Translations under genes and position numbers: made by a program
Part shown: positions 34,899 through 45,557 of the stretch, one piece after another
Layout: every line of letters starts with the position of its first letter
Numbering within the stretch: the stretch's first letter is position 1
Notes under the pieces: generated by a model
The model's input: the letters and a program-made list of their open reading frames with translations, nothing else
Told to the model about the DNA's origin: nothing
Database searches by the model: none
Source of the DNA: Gallionella sp.
GTDB taxonomy: Bacteria > Pseudomonadota > Gammaproteobacteria > Burkholderiales > Gallionellaceae
Direction of reading: 5' to 3'
Assembly: GCA_017880865.1 (NCBI GenBank)
Contig: JADGRL010000003.1
Coordinates: forward strand, 62,001 to 126,000
Length of the DNA stretch: 64,000 nt

Positions 34899-35933
34899 AT
34901 GGAACTCAGGCAATTAGGCGGAAGCGATTTGCGCGTGTCGGCATTGAGCTTGGGCACGATGACCTTCGGCGAACAGAACAGCGAGGCGGATGCCCACGCG
35001 CAGCTCGATCTGGCGGTGTCGCGCGGGGTGAATTTCATCGACACCGCCGAGATGTACCCGGTCGCGCCGCGCGCCGAAACGCAAGGTAGCACCGAAAGCT
35101 ATATCGGCTCGTGGCTGAAACATCAGCGACGCGACAATCTCGTCGTCGCCACCAAGATCGCCGGGCCGTCGCGCGGATTTTCGTGGATACGCAACACCCC
35201 GCGCATCAACCGCGAACACCTCAACGCCGCGATAGACGGCAGCCTGAAACGCTTGCAGACCGACTACGTGGACTTGTATCAAATCCACTGGCCGGATCGC
35301 TACGTGCCGATGTTCGGCGCGACCAGTTATGACGCGACGCAGGAGCGCGACACGGTGCCGATCACCGAACAACTGCAAGCGCTGGCGGATCTGGTCAAGG
35401 CCGGCAAGGTGCGCCATATCGGCCTGTCCAACGAGACCCCGTGGGGCGTTGCCGAATTCGTCAAGTGTGCGGAGCAATTGGGCCTGCCGAAAATCATCAC
35501 GGTGCAGAACGCCTACCACCTGATGAACCGCAGTTTCGAGAGCGGCCTCGCCGAAGTCTGCCGCCACGCGAACGTCGGCCTGCTCGCCTACAGCCCGCTG
35601 GCGTTCGGCCATCTGTCCGGAAAATACCTCACCGACCCGAACACGAAGGGTCGCATCACGCTGTTCCCCGGCTTCGGGCAACGCTACAACAAACCCAATG
35701 TGCCGCATGCCGTCAAAGAGTATGTGCGCATCGCGCGTGAGGCCGGATTGAGTCCGGCCACGATGGCTCTGGCCTTCGCGCGCACCCGCTGGTTCACTAG
35801 CAGCGTGATACTGGGTGCGACCAGCTTGCAACAGTTGAAAGAAAATCTGGACAGCGCCGAGGTGATGTTATCGGCAGAGGTGCTGGATCAAATCGAGGCG
35901 GTGCATAAGCGGTATCCGAATCCGGCCCCGTAA
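34899..35933 (+). CDS. tas: NADP(H)-dependent aldo/keto reductase, Tas-like
   Basis: 344-residue TIM-barrel oxidoreductase. The tetrad is visible: Asp in NFIDTAEMYP, Tyr in the same block, Lys in VVATKIAGPSRG, and His in LYQIHWPDRYVPMFG. That last motif and the length are typical of the Tas subgroup. No operon partner; it is divergent from the dioxygenase gene. Confidence 0.93.
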   Translation: MELRQLGGSDLRVSALSLGTMTFGEQNSEADAHAQLDLAVSRGVNFIDTAEMYPVAPRAETQGSTESYIGSWLKHQRRDNLVVATKIAGPSRGFSWIRNTPRINREHLNAAIDGSLKRLQTDYVDLYQIHWPDRYVPMFGATSYDATQERDTVPITEQLQALADLVKAGKVRHIGLSNETPWGVAEFVKCAEQLGLPKIITVQNAYHLMNRSFESGLAEVCRHANVGLLAYSPLAFGHLSGKYLTDPNTKGRITLFPGFGQRYNKPNVPHAVKEYVRIAREAGLSPATMALAFARTRWFTSSVILGATSLQQLKENLDSAEVMLSAEVLDQIEAVHKRYPNPAP

Positions 35934-35994
35934 GCAATCCTTCACAACGCTGTAATTCAAAACGCACAGACCAATTTGTAAAAATTCAATTCTG

Positions 35995-36000
35995 TATAAT
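35995..36000 (+). promoter_or_regulatory. Possible -10 box of the mrr-like gene
   Basis: A perfect TATAAT lies 34 bp before the start, in an AT-rich stretch. No good -35 is seen at the right distance. Confidence 0.4.
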
Positions 36001-36034
36001 CAGTCGATCGAAGTAAATGATTGAGTGAGCAAGT

Positions 36035-36940
36035 ATGGCAATCCCAAATTTCCAAGCACTGATGCTTCCGGTTCTAAGGGCGTCTGTCAATGGTGAGGTA
36101 AAAATTTCAGGCGTAGTTACCCAGCTTGGCACAACGTTGGGGCTGACAGATCAAGAGCTGTCGGATTTGCTTCCTTCTGGCAAGCAGGCGACTTTTGCCA
36201 ATCGGGTGAATTGGGCAAAAAGTTATCTTGGAAAAGCCGGGTTGGTGACACTGACAAGACGCGGACACTTTGAGATCAGTGATCTGGGCAGGTCTGTTTT
36301 GGCATCGCCACCACAGATCATCAACATCAAGTTTCTGGAATCCTTTCCTGAGTTCAAAGCATTTCGAGAAGACAACGGACAAAATTCGACCTCTCAGCCA
36401 CAAAGCGAAGCTAATCTCAAAGACCTAACGCCAGATGAAATCATTCGTTCTGCGCAGGCCGAACTAGTTGATACACTCAGCTCCGAATTGCTTAGCAAAA
36501 TTCTCACATCACCCCCAGATTTTTTTGAACGCCTAGTTGTTCAGCTTCTTATCGCAATGGGTTATGGCGGTTCAGCAATTGAAGCAGGAAAAGCCTTGGG
36601 AAAAAGCGGGGATGGTGGGGTTGATGGTGTCATCGACCAAGACGCGCTTGGACTTGATCGAATCTACGTGCAAGCCAAGCGCTATACCGAAAGCAAGGTT
36701 TCATCAGGAGAGATTCGTGATTTCTTCGGATCGTTGGATCGTTTTAAAGCTAGCAAAGGTATTTTTGTTACCACATCTTCGTTTTCACCCTCTGCCAAGG
36801 AAACCGTTGAAATGCTAAGTAAGCGGATTGTACTAATTGATGGACACCAACTCACCAAGCTAATGATCCGGTTTGATATTGGCTGTCGGATCGAAGAAAC
36901 CATTCACATCAAAAAAATGGATGAGGAATTCTTCGAGTAG
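36035..36940 (+). CDS. mrr: Mrr-type restriction endonuclease
   Basis: 301-residue type IV (modification-dependent) nuclease: N-terminal winged-helix Mrr_N (about 1-100), linker, and C-terminal PD-(D/E)xK Mrr_cat domain with FFERLVVQLLIAMGYGG, GKSGDGGVDGVID (catalytic Asp) and IYVQAKRY (QxK form). It cuts DNA carrying foreign methylation. No methyltransferase or specificity gene is adjacent, as expected for type IV. It is visibly A+T-richer than its neighbours, which suggests transfer. Confidence 0.9.
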   Translation: MAIPNFQALMLPVLRASVNGEVKISGVVTQLGTTLGLTDQELSDLLPSGKQATFANRVNWAKSYLGKAGLVTLTRRGHFEISDLGRSVLASPPQIINIKFLESFPEFKAFREDNGQNSTSQPQSEANLKDLTPDEIIRSAQAELVDTLSSELLSKILTSPPDFFERLVVQLLIAMGYGGSAIEAGKALGKSGDGGVDGVIDQDALGLDRIYVQAKRYTESKVSSGEIRDFFGSLDRFKASKGIFVTTSSFSPSAKETVEMLSKRIVLIDGHQLTKLMIRFDIGCRIEETIHIKKMDEEFFE

Positions 36941-36961
36941 CATCATGCTAGCCCACGTAGC

Positions 36962-37591
36962 TTACCTCGCGAGCGGGTTCGGCGTAGGCTCCGCTATCTT
37001 GCTCAGGATGTTGCGATCGGTGTGATGAAAGGGTTCGGTTTTGCCCCGGATCATCAGCACGGTGTCCTCGTCATAAGACCAGGTGCCGTCGGGATTGATG
37101 GTCACCTTGATCCGATATTCGACGGTCTTGAACGCATATTCCAGAAACGGGGTCGAGCAGATGCCATAGGTATCGGAACCCCGGGTCGCGACCAGTTCAA
37201 AACTCTGGTCCTCCGCTCTGGCACGGCCAACCGCCATCGCGGTCTGCGCGCGCGGGATCGCGAGCGTCTGGATCACCGTGCCGGTGGCCGGCTCCCATAG
37301 CCAGTAACCGATCTGGTCGTGGTAGGTCTTGACCTGATCCGGCTTCACTACTTGCGTGTGGTAGCGCAGCCCATAAAACAGTTGCGGCCCGTTGGTCTGC
37401 GGGTCGATAGGCTGGAGTTCAATGCGCTCGACAAAGACCTGCTGTTTTGGGCCTTCGGCCTTGGGCTTGGTGTCCATACCCCGGACGCCGTGCCAGATTC
37501 CGGCCATGCCGGTGAGCGGCCCGAGATTCTTCAGCGTGTCGACATCAATATTTGCAGGCTCGGTATAAATGTCTTCCGGAAATTCGCTCAT
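36962..37591 (-). CDS. Heme-binding beta-barrel/FABP-like protein
   Basis: 209 residues from ATG 37591, which has AAGGAG upstream. The block LGPLTGMAGIWHGVRGMD resembles the GxW-x-G motif of nitrobindin-like and DUF1794-type beta-barrels. Later segments (QLFYGLRYHTQVV, WLWEPATGTVIQTLAIPRAQT, DEDTVLMIRGKTEPFHHTDRN) fit a single lipocalin-like barrel. The ligand is unknown; heme or a fatty acid is a family-based guess. A longer frame to 37720 lacks homology. Confidence 0.75.
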   Translation of the reverse strand: MSEFPEDIYTEPANIDVDTLKNLGPLTGMAGIWHGVRGMDTKPKAEGPKQQVFVERIELQPIDPQTNGPQLFYGLRYHTQVVKPDQVKTYHDQIGYWLWEPATGTVIQTLAIPRAQTAMAVGRARAEDQSFELVATRGSDTYGICSTPFLEYAFKTVEYRIKVTINPDGTWSYDEDTVLMIRGKTEPFHHTDRNILSKIAEPTPNPLAR

Positions 37592-37729
37592 GCTTAGTCT
37601 CCTTAACAGTTGACTTGGTTGGGCGCCTGCCTCGCGGTAATGCTTCTCGCCCGGTTGAATCTGAAGCAGCACCACTTTATCAGACCTGCGCATTGATGTC
37701 AGAAAGAGTCGCGTGATCATGCGTGCCGC

Positions 37730-38101
37730 TTAATTCCCCTCAATGAATTCCAGCGCATTGCCATCCGGGTCGCGACAGAACAACGCACGGCGACCGGACT
37801 GGCTGAGCGTGTAAGCAATCCCCGCTTGGGTTAAGCGCTCGATCAACTTTGCCATATCGGACACCGCCAGCGCGACATGCCGATCGCGTCCGCCGTGGGA
37901 GGGGCGCTGCAAGCCCGCTTCCGGGTTGGGCAGCAACATCAAATGAATTTGCTGGTTGGGCGCGATGTTGTACCACACGCCGTCGTAGCTCATCGACGGG
38001 CGGTCGGGGTTGGGCTGCAAACCGAGCACGCCTTCATAAAAAATGCATGCTCTGACCAGGTCGGAGGTTAAAAAAGTGGCGTGTAGAATTCCGGTGAGCA
38101 T
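37730..38101 (-). CDS. VOC superfamily (glyoxalase/bleomycin-resistance fold) protein
   Basis: About 123 residues with one VOC module: ILHATFLTSDLVRACIFYEGVLGLQ, RHVALAVSDMAKLIERL and CRDPDGNALEFIE. Metal ligand positions (His in the first strand, Glu near the end) are present. ATG 38101 shares one base with the purT stop (TGATG); GTG 38104 is an alternative. It is translationally coupled to purT. Substrate unknown. Confidence 0.87.
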   Translation of the reverse strand: MLTGILHATFLTSDLVRACIFYEGVLGLQPNPDRPSMSYDGVWYNIAPNQQIHLMLLPNPEAGLQRPSHGGRDRHVALAVSDMAKLIERLTQAGIAYTLSQSGRRALFCRDPDGNALEFIEGN

Positions 38102-39306
38102 CACACTTTGACCGGAACAACCTTGCCCGCCGCCAACTTTGCACGACCACGCGCCTCATCGGTGTCTTTGCCCGTCGCCAACGCCACGCCCATGCGTCGG
38201 CGCGCGAAGGATTCCGGTTTGCCGAACAGGCGGATGTCAGATTGCGGCACGCGCAGCGCCTCTTCCACACCTTCAAAGGCGATGCCCCGCGCTTCATGCT
38301 GCCCGTAGATCACCGCAGAAGCACCGGGTGCGCGCAACGACACATCGACCGGCAGACCGAGGATCGCGCGGGCATGCAACTCGAATTCGTTCTGCACTTG
38401 CGAGCACATCGTGACCATGCCGGTGTCGTGCGGGCGCGGGCTGACCTCAGAGAACCACACCTCGTCGCCTTTGACGAACAGCTCCACGCCGAAAATACCC
38501 AGGCCGCCCAAATCATCGGTGACTTTCCTGGCGATGTCGCGCGTGCGCTGCAAGGCCTGCGGCGACATGGCTTGCGGCTGCCAGCTTTCGACATAATCGC
38601 CGTGCACCTGAACATGGCCGATAGGATCGCAAAAATGCGTTTCCGTATTTCCATCAGCACCGATCGCGCGCACGGTGAGCTGGGTGATTTCATAATCGAA
38701 ACGGATCAGCCCTTCGACGATCACCCTGCCCTGATTCACGCGGCTACCGCTGGCGGCATAGTCCCATGCGGCATCCACCTCGGCGGCATTATCCACTTTG
38801 GATTGCCCCTTGCCGGACGACGACATCACCGGTTTGATGATGCACGGGTAGCCGATGCGTTCTATCGCGGCGCGCATCTCGGCCAGACTGTCGGCGAACT
38901 GATACGGCGAGGTCGGCAAACCCAGCGTCTCGGCGGCCAAGCGGCGGATGCCTTCGCGGTTCATCGTCAGACGTGCGGCCCGCGCGGTGGGGATCACGCG
39001 CGCCAGCCCTTCTCGCTCGATTTCGTCCAGCATGTCGGTGGCGATGGCTTCGATCTCCGGCACGATCAGGTGCGGCTTTTCCTGTTCGATCAGCGCGCGC
39101 AACGCCGCGCCGTCCGCCATGTTGATGACGTGCGCGCGATGTGCGACCTGATGACCGGGCGCATCGGCATAGCGATCCACCGCGATGGTTTCCACGCCCA
39201 GGCGTTGCAGCGCGATGATGACTTCTTTGCCCAGTTCGCCGCTGCCGAGCAGCATGACTTTTGTGGCGGAAGGACTGAGCGGCGTGCCGAGAATGAGCGG
39301 TTTCAT
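38101..39306 (-). CDS. purT: Formate-dependent phosphoribosylglycinamide formyltransferase PurT
   Basis: Third step of purine synthesis using formate and ATP. 401-residue ATP-grasp enzyme: [20 protein letters not shown] start, [17 protein letters not shown] (ATP-binding), [31 protein letters not shown] (metal/ATP). The length is normal. It is followed by the coupled VOC gene. Confidence 0.95.
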   Translation of the reverse strand: MKPLILGTPLSPSATKVMLLGSGELGKEVIIALQRLGVETIAVDRYADAPGHQVAHRAHVINMADGAALRALIEQEKPHLIVPEIEAIATDMLDEIEREGLARVIPTARAARLTMNREGIRRLAAETLGLPTSPYQFADSLAEMRAAIERIGYPCIIKPVMSSSGKGQSKVDNAAEVDAAWDYAASGSRVNQGRVIVEGLIRFDYEITQLTVRAIGADGNTETHFCDPIGHVQVHGDYVESWQPQAMSPQALQRTRDIARKVTDDLGGLGIFGVELFVKGDEVWFSEVSPRPHDTGMVTMCSQVQNEFELHARAILGLPVDVSLRAPGASAVIYGQHEARGIAFEGVEEALRVPQSDIRLFGKPESFARRRMGVALATGKDTDEARGRAKLAAGKVVPVKV

Positions 39307-39550
39307 AAGGTTTGATGAAGGATGAATGAGTGTGCAGAATTATACACAGAGGTTTGCCAGGTCACGGGCGAGAAGCAGGATAAGCCAGCGTCTCAGGACA
39401 ACCTGATTTATAAATTCGGAGCGTTGAATTCGGAGTGTTAAATTCATTACATTCCAGAAGCCGAAGCAGTTCACTCGCCCTGTCTGGTTGCACTTCTATT
39501 TCCAGATTGCGCCTGCTACACTTCGCGGCACTCATTCGGGGAGGGTCGAT

Positions 39551-41020
39551 ATGTCGTTGTTCAGGTATTGTGCTTTTATTCTTGGAGTATCGGCGTTTGG
39601 TATGGCCTGCGCCGATGAAACACCCGTCAAGAAACCTCCCGCCGAAATCATATCGGTCACCGAATCCAACTTGCGCGGCCACCAATCACTTTACCGCGAG
39701 GGCTGGTTCGTGGTCAGCTCCACCGAAAAAGCCTTCAGCTATGCCAAGGAACATTCCATCACTTCTTCCGGTGAGGCTGTATCGCGCGCGATTGCGGATG
39801 CGGGCGGGCACAGCACAGCGTACGGGGAAAATTTAAAAGCAGCGGGCCGGGGCGGCGTGCAGACCGGCGCTGAAGTTTTCAAGAGCGGAACCGATTTCAG
39901 CAAGCAAGAATTGGCTATTACTGCGGGGCTGACAAAGGCCGAGTGGGATTATGGTTCGCGCAATCTGGGTCTAGCCTGGGAGCGTTTCGTCAAAGGCAAT
40001 ATGACACTGGCGCTACGCACGGAAGAAGACCGGCAGGCGCTCATGGCTATGCCGGGCAACTGGTACAAGCATCTCGAAAGCGATTTTCGCAACCTGAATG
40101 AACTCACGGATGACGCCAAAAATGCCATGTCTACGCACATCGAAGGGCGCTGGGGCGAAGCGTTTGGCGAGGCACGCGCGGATTTCAATGAGTCATACCA
40201 GCAATCCGGAATGCGCCGCAATTCCCTGTCCGGTCTGGGCGACATCATGGTGGGCTACATCAAGGTGCTCTACTCCGGCCTGATCAAACCGGCTTCACGG
40301 ACGGTGGTGCAAGGCGCTGAGGGTACAACCAAGGTCGCGGCGAAAGTGGTGTTCCTGCCGGTAGCCGGACTGTTCATCGTCAGCGGTCGCACGATCGAAT
40401 CGACCGGCCTCAGCCTGTATTACACCACTTCGATGGGCTATGAACTGGTGTCGCCGACCGTCGAGGGCGGGCTGCTGACCGGATTGTCGATGCTGTCATA
40501 CGGCGCGATACCGGTCACCGCTGCCGTGGGCGGTGCGGCGGGCGTGGTCAATCAGGTCGCCGTCACCGCAGCGGCTCCGGTGGTGGGTGCAGGCAAAGCC
40601 GTTGCGGCGGGCGCTGCCGATACCGGCGTGTATGCCGCACAGGTGAGTTACGACCTGCTCAAGGGAACTACCCTGGTTACGATGAATCAGGCGCAATCCG
40701 GAATCGTGCTCGGTTACAACGCGCTCACCGCGCTGCCCACCCAGATGCTGCTAGGAACGGCGAATAGTGTCGTATTCCTGGCTTACGACGGCCCGCGTCT
40801 GGTGCTGGCCTCGGTCAAGGGCGAAGTGCAATGGACCAACAAGAACGGCGAGAAAGGCAACGTGCCGGTGCAAAGCCTGCCGGTCGGCAGCGTAGTTGAC
40901 CTGAAGGCCTTGGGCCGGGAGCCGGGTGTGCAAGTGCAAGTCATCAGCGACGATCCCGACGTGGTGCAAAAGGCGTTGGAAAAATTGTCCGACGATTTGC
41001 GTGTGGGAGGACGACTATGA
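39551..41020 (+). CDS. Exported Gly/Ala-rich protein of unknown family (first of tandem paralogues)
   Basis: 489 residues. The N-terminal signal sequence MSLFRYCAFILGVSAFGMAC ends in a Cys but with a poor lipobox. An amphipathic helical region (about 50-230) rich in Ala, Glu and Lys follows, then a hydrophobic Gly/Ala/Val-rich part (about 240-430) with several GYxxL/VTAAAPVVGAGKAV blocks, and a C-terminal domain with DGPRLVLASVKG and LPVGSVVDLKALG. It shares order and motifs with the next gene and overlaps it by 4 bp (ATGA). I recognise no family. It is likely an envelope protein. Confidence 0.8.
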   Translation: MSLFRYCAFILGVSAFGMACADETPVKKPPAEIISVTESNLRGHQSLYREGWFVVSSTEKAFSYAKEHSITSSGEAVSRAIADAGGHSTAYGENLKAAGRGGVQTGAEVFKSGTDFSKQELAITAGLTKAEWDYGSRNLGLAWERFVKGNMTLALRTEEDRQALMAMPGNWYKHLESDFRNLNELTDDAKNAMSTHIEGRWGEAFGEARADFNESYQQSGMRRNSLSGLGDIMVGYIKVLYSGLIKPASRTVVQGAEGTTKVAAKVVFLPVAGLFIVSGRTIESTGLSLYYTTSMGYELVSPTVEGGLLTGLSMLSYGAIPVTAAVGGAAGVVNQVAVTAAAPVVGAGKAVAAGAADTGVYAAQVSYDLLKGTTLVTMNQAQSGIVLGYNALTALPTQMLLGTANSVVFLAYDGPRLVLASVKGEVQWTNKNGEKGNVPVQSLPVGSVVDLKALGREPGVQVQVISDDPDVVQKALEKLSDDLRVGGRL

Positions 41021-42885
41021 GAGCTCAGATAATGCTGGCACTGATGTGCGGAACCTTGCTTGCCTGCGCCCAGCAGCCGGGGCGGCCTGATCCCTTGCAG
41101 AACACCAAAAAACTCGCCGCCGAAGGGCATGCCACGCTTTACAACAACGGCGCTTTTGAAGTTCCGATGACCACCATCCACCTCATTCCACCCGGCCCAG
41201 ACGCGCTGGACCTGGCATCGGAAATGGCCGGATTGCGTGCAAGACAATCGTTCCAGGAATCCATCAAACACGCCCGTGAATCGGCAGACTTTGCACAGGC
41301 GGGCGTTGCAAAATCCAAGGGGGCTGCGCTGGCAATGCATCAGGGAACCACCGAAATGGCTGAAGGGGCGCGTGAAGTCACGCGCTTTGGTGCGCACATG
41401 GCAGGCACAGCGCCGGGCATGGTCAGCGACATCGTTGGTGCCTCGGTCACCTATTCAGGCCGGGCTTACACGGCAACATCGCTGGCCGGTGATACGCTGG
41501 CGTCTGGCTCACTGATGGTTGGCGGCAAGATAAGCGAGGGCACCACGGAGGTTTCGAAAGAAATGTGGACAAGCACTCTGGCACTGGCAGGAAAAACTTC
41601 AAAAGCCAGCAAGGCTGCCTCCAGCAGACATACTTCGTTTGCAGCCGAACGCTTCGTCAAGGGTTATGCGGCCTTGCCCGAACAACTCGGGCAACGTGCT
41701 GATGCGGTAAAAGAGAGCGCCTCTTTAATAAAATTTGCGGATGCCTACCAGCGCTCCAACGAGTGGCGCTCGGAGCAATCAGGCAAGATGGCCGACATCG
41801 TGGTCGGGACGACGTCCGATTATTCAAGGGATGTCGGGGAATCGTTCAGTGCGGCCAAGCGGGAAATCAGTCAGGGAAGCAATGAATCAGGCCCTACGCT
41901 GGCGGTACTCAAATCTATGCGCTGGGTGGTGCAGGGAATCTTCTGGGATGCCACCATCAAGCCGGCGGGCAAGCTGGCGGGCGCATCGCTCGGTTATATC
42001 ACCGTCAATGCCGTGGCTTTCCCCGCATTGATCACGATGAAAGAAGGCGTAGCCGTGGCGAACGTGGCCGTGCAGGTCACCTGGAACAGCGCGGCTTCGG
42101 TCTATGACGTGACCGCCCCCAGCGCAACAGCCGCACTGGTCGGGCTGTTTGGCGCAGTGGAACTGGTTGGCGGACAAGTGCTGGCAGGCGGGGAGTTGGT
42201 GGCAGGTTCGGCAGCAACGGCGGGCACTTATGGCGTGGGCAAGACAACGGCGGCCGTGACCGCAGGTGGCGGATATCTGACGGGCAAGACCGTGCAATAT
42301 ATAGGCGCACCGCTATCCTCAATCGGTGTTTTTGCGGGAGGCAGCACCTTGGGCGTGGTTGCCGGAACCGCCACGGCCGCAACCGGTGTCGGCTTGGCAA
42401 CGGTGGGTGCTACGGGAGAAGCGCTAACTCAGGTGACTGGGAATGTGGCTGCGGGCACTGTGCTGGTGGGAGGCAGTGCCGCTTCCGTGGTGGCCGGAAC
42501 GGCACTGGGTACGTATGAGCTGGCCAGTGCGGTGGTGGTGCCTACCGGCTATGAATTGGGTTCGGGTCTGGTACTGGGCTACGGCACCCTGTCGCAACTG
42601 GGCGCACAGGCCGTATTGGCGGTGGCCGATGCATCCTATATGGTGCTGTCGCTGGAAGGCCCAAACTGGGTGTTGTACGCGGTCAAGGGCAATGTGGACA
42701 ACGGCGAAAATGTGCCGCCCGGTGCGATACTCGATCTCAAGGCCATGCAACATGCAGGCGAGACATTTGTCGCTGTGCCGGTAAGCCGCGAAGAAATGAA
42801 ACGGATCGTCGCTACGGTTCCCGGCCAACTCCCGCTCAGTGCCCAAGCCGCGCCAGCTTCTGATTTAATCCAGCACAACAAATAA
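41017..42885 (+). CDS. Gly/Ala-rich lipoprotein of unknown family (second of tandem paralogues)
   Basis: 622 residues with a lipoprotein signal peptide (MRAQIMLALMCGTLLAC, lipobox LLAC, Cys17). An Ala/Ser/Gly-rich helical region follows, then a long Gly/Ala/Val-rich section with repeated GGxxVAGTA-like turns, and a C-terminal domain with EGPNWVLYAVKG and VPPGAILDLKAM. Shared blocks with the upstream gene are ERFVKG, IKPA, SG(I/L)VLGY, (D/E)GP..VL..VKG and (V/I)DLKA, so the two are paralogues. It is probably outer-membrane anchored. No known function; the class I aldolase gene follows after 42 bp. Confidence 0.8.
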   Translation: MRAQIMLALMCGTLLACAQQPGRPDPLQNTKKLAAEGHATLYNNGAFEVPMTTIHLIPPGPDALDLASEMAGLRARQSFQESIKHARESADFAQAGVAKSKGAALAMHQGTTEMAEGAREVTRFGAHMAGTAPGMVSDIVGASVTYSGRAYTATSLAGDTLASGSLMVGGKISEGTTEVSKEMWTSTLALAGKTSKASKAASSRHTSFAAERFVKGYAALPEQLGQRADAVKESASLIKFADAYQRSNEWRSEQSGKMADIVVGTTSDYSRDVGESFSAAKREISQGSNESGPTLAVLKSMRWVVQGIFWDATIKPAGKLAGASLGYITVNAVAFPALITMKEGVAVANVAVQVTWNSAASVYDVTAPSATAALVGLFGAVELVGGQVLAGGELVAGSAATAGTYGVGKTTAAVTAGGGYLTGKTVQYIGAPLSSIGVFAGGSTLGVVAGTATAATGVGLATVGATGEALTQVTGNVAAGTVLVGGSAASVVAGTALGTYELASAVVVPTGYELGSGLVLGYGTLSQLGAQAVLAVADASYMVLSLEGPNWVLYAVKGNVDNGENVPPGAILDLKAMQHAGETFVAVPVSREEMKRIVATVPGQLPLSAQAAPASDLIQHNK

Positions 42886-42927
42886 AGAGAGTAACCTTCC
42901 GAAATCCACAACCGATAGGAGACTGCC

Positions 42928-43977
<1,050 letters not shown>

Positions 43978-44000
43978 TAACTTATAGAAAGGTTTACTCA

Positions 44001-44807
44001 ATGAATAAGAACATCTTGATTGCGGGTGCTGCAATTGTCGTTGTTGGCGGCCTTGCCGCTTATTTTTACGGGCCGTATAACGAGCCGAAACCTGAACCGG
44101 TGCACGTACAAGCTCCACCGCCCCCGCCGCCACCCGCGCCGCCCAAGCCGGAAGTGCGTCAGGTGGTCGAGGCTCCCCCGGCACTGCCCCCGCTGCCCGC
44201 GCTGGCCGATAGCGACAGTTTCGTGCTTGATGCCGTGGCTGGGCTGGTTGGCAATAAATCGTTGATGAAGTTTTTCCATACCGACCGGGTAATCCACAAC
44301 ATCGTGGCCACTATCGACAATTTGCCGGGCAGACGCGCGCCGATGCATGTGATGCCGATCGAACGGGCACCGGGCACGTTTATCACCGCAGGCACGGAAA
44401 GCGACCCTGTCATCGACCCCAAGAACGCGGCGCGTTACGCGCCTTACGTGAAAATCGCCGTGGCGGTCGACCCAAAAAAACTGGTCGGGCTTTATATGCG
44501 CCTTTATCCGCTGTTTCAGCAGGCCTACGAAGAACTGGGCTACCCGAAAAAATATTTCAATGACCGCCTGATCGCGGTGCTCAACGAGCTGCTGGCCGCG
44601 CCGAACATCAAGGAGCCGGTCAAACTGGTCCAGCCCAATGTATTTTTCCAATATGCCGACCCCGATCTTGAAAGGCGTTCCATTGGCCAGCGCATCATGA
44701 TGCGGATAGGTAACAAAAACGAAGCTCTGGTGAAGGTCCGGCTGCGCGAGATCAGACAGGAACTGATGCTCCACATGCATGACAAGAAACTGGATAGCGC
44801 CAAATAA
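44001..44807 (+). CDS. DUF3014 domain membrane-anchored protein
   Basis: 268 residues: one N-terminal TM helix (ILIAGAAIVVVGGLAAYFYG), a Pro-rich linker (eight consecutive Pro near residue 43), and a DUF3014 domain with SDSFVLDAVAGLVG, FFHTDRVIHNIVATIDNLPG and YMRLYPLFQQAYEELGYP. It is periplasmic with unknown function. It ends before an intrinsic terminator. Confidence 0.9.
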   Translation: MNKNILIAGAAIVVVGGLAAYFYGPYNEPKPEPVHVQAPPPPPPPAPPKPEVRQVVEAPPALPPLPALADSDSFVLDAVAGLVGNKSLMKFFHTDRVIHNIVATIDNLPGRRAPMHVMPIERAPGTFITAGTESDPVIDPKNAARYAPYVKIAVAVDPKKLVGLYMRLYPLFQQAYEELGYPKKYFNDRLIAVLNELLAAPNIKEPVKLVQPNVFFQYADPDLERRSIGQRIMMRIGNKNEALVKVRLREIRQELMLHMHDKKLDSAK

Positions 44808-44856
44808 TCGGGGATATAGCCGTGACGGTGGTGTAATCACACCAACAGACAGAAAT

Positions 44857-44894
44857 ACGGGCACAAAGACTGTTTTGTGCCCGTCACTGTTTTT
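44857..44894 (+). terminator. Intrinsic terminator after the DUF3014 gene
   Basis: 11-bp stem ACGGGCACAAA/TTTGTGCCCGT with a six-base loop, followed by CACTGTTTTT. The T-run starts 4 bp after the stem. Confidence 0.8.
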
Positions 44895-45016
44895 CGTGGG
44901 GATCCGCTATTGACCAGCGTAATAACAAGATTTTCTGGCAACTACGTGCCAAAACCGTAACTTCATCATTCATTACCGCATCTAGGTGATGGCTATATTG
45001 TGAAAGTGCGGTGATA

Positions 45017-45045
45017 TTGCATTCATGCAAGCTCGATGATATATT
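45017..45045 (+). promoter_or_regulatory. Sigma-70 promoter of the osmC/SQR-like operon
   Basis: TTGCAT and TATATT are separated by exactly 17 bp, and the -10 box lies 33 bp before the osmC start. Confidence 0.65.
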
Positions 45046-45078
45046 AGAATACGGTTATTTACTTAAGGATTGAGTGCA

Positions 45079-45465
45079 ATGTATCAACTGACACTGAATG
45101 ACAGTAATCAAGTCCGAGTAAGCTACAAAAATCATGTTATCAACTACGGGTTAGATGGAAGCCTGCCCAATCCTCTGGAAGCTACTTACGCAGCACTTGC
45201 TGGTTGCGCGGGCGTGTATTCACGCAAAGCATGTAAAGCACTGGAGATAAGCGCAGACGGTATCGAGATCAATTGCAAACCGGTGGTGCGTAATGGAAAC
45301 ACATTTGTTCCGACCCGCTTTGTGACTGAAGTCCAATTTCCAGAACGATTTACGGCAGTGCAGCGTGAACGCATTTTGGAAGAGATCAACAATTGTGCAG
45401 TTAAGAGGTTGATTCACGAAGGCGCACAGATCGAGTTTATTACCACCGAAGCTGATTACGTGTGA
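45079..45465 (+). CDS. OsmC family protein
   Basis: 128-residue thiol-peroxidase-type fold. One catalytic Cys is in AALAGCAGVYSRKACKAL and a second in IEINCKPV, with the beta-strand frame MYQLTLNDSNQVRVSYKNH before them. ATG 45079 has AAGGA upstream at a good distance; the TTG at 45070 is too close to it. The OsmC/Ohr group reduces organic hydroperoxides or handles reactive sulfur. The SQR-like gene directly downstream suggests a sulfur role here (inference). Confidence 0.87.
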   Translation: MYQLTLNDSNQVRVSYKNHVINYGLDGSLPNPLEATYAALAGCAGVYSRKACKALEISADGIEINCKPVVRNGNTFVPTRFVTEVQFPERFTAVQRERILEEINNCAVKRLIHEGAQIEFITTEADYV

Positions 45466-45557
45466 TGCTTGGCATAGATTAAAGAGCCGTCGCAGCATTA
45501 ATTATTAATAATGTGAAGAGTAGTGTTCCGAAATTTACTCATTTTAAGGAGAAATAT

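Noticed and set aside
34914-35831. 305-codon reverse ORF antisense to tas
   Set aside because: Shadow frame of a well-conserved aldo/keto reductase.
38242-39315. 357-codon forward ORF antisense to purT
   Set aside because: Shadow frame; purT is unmistakable.
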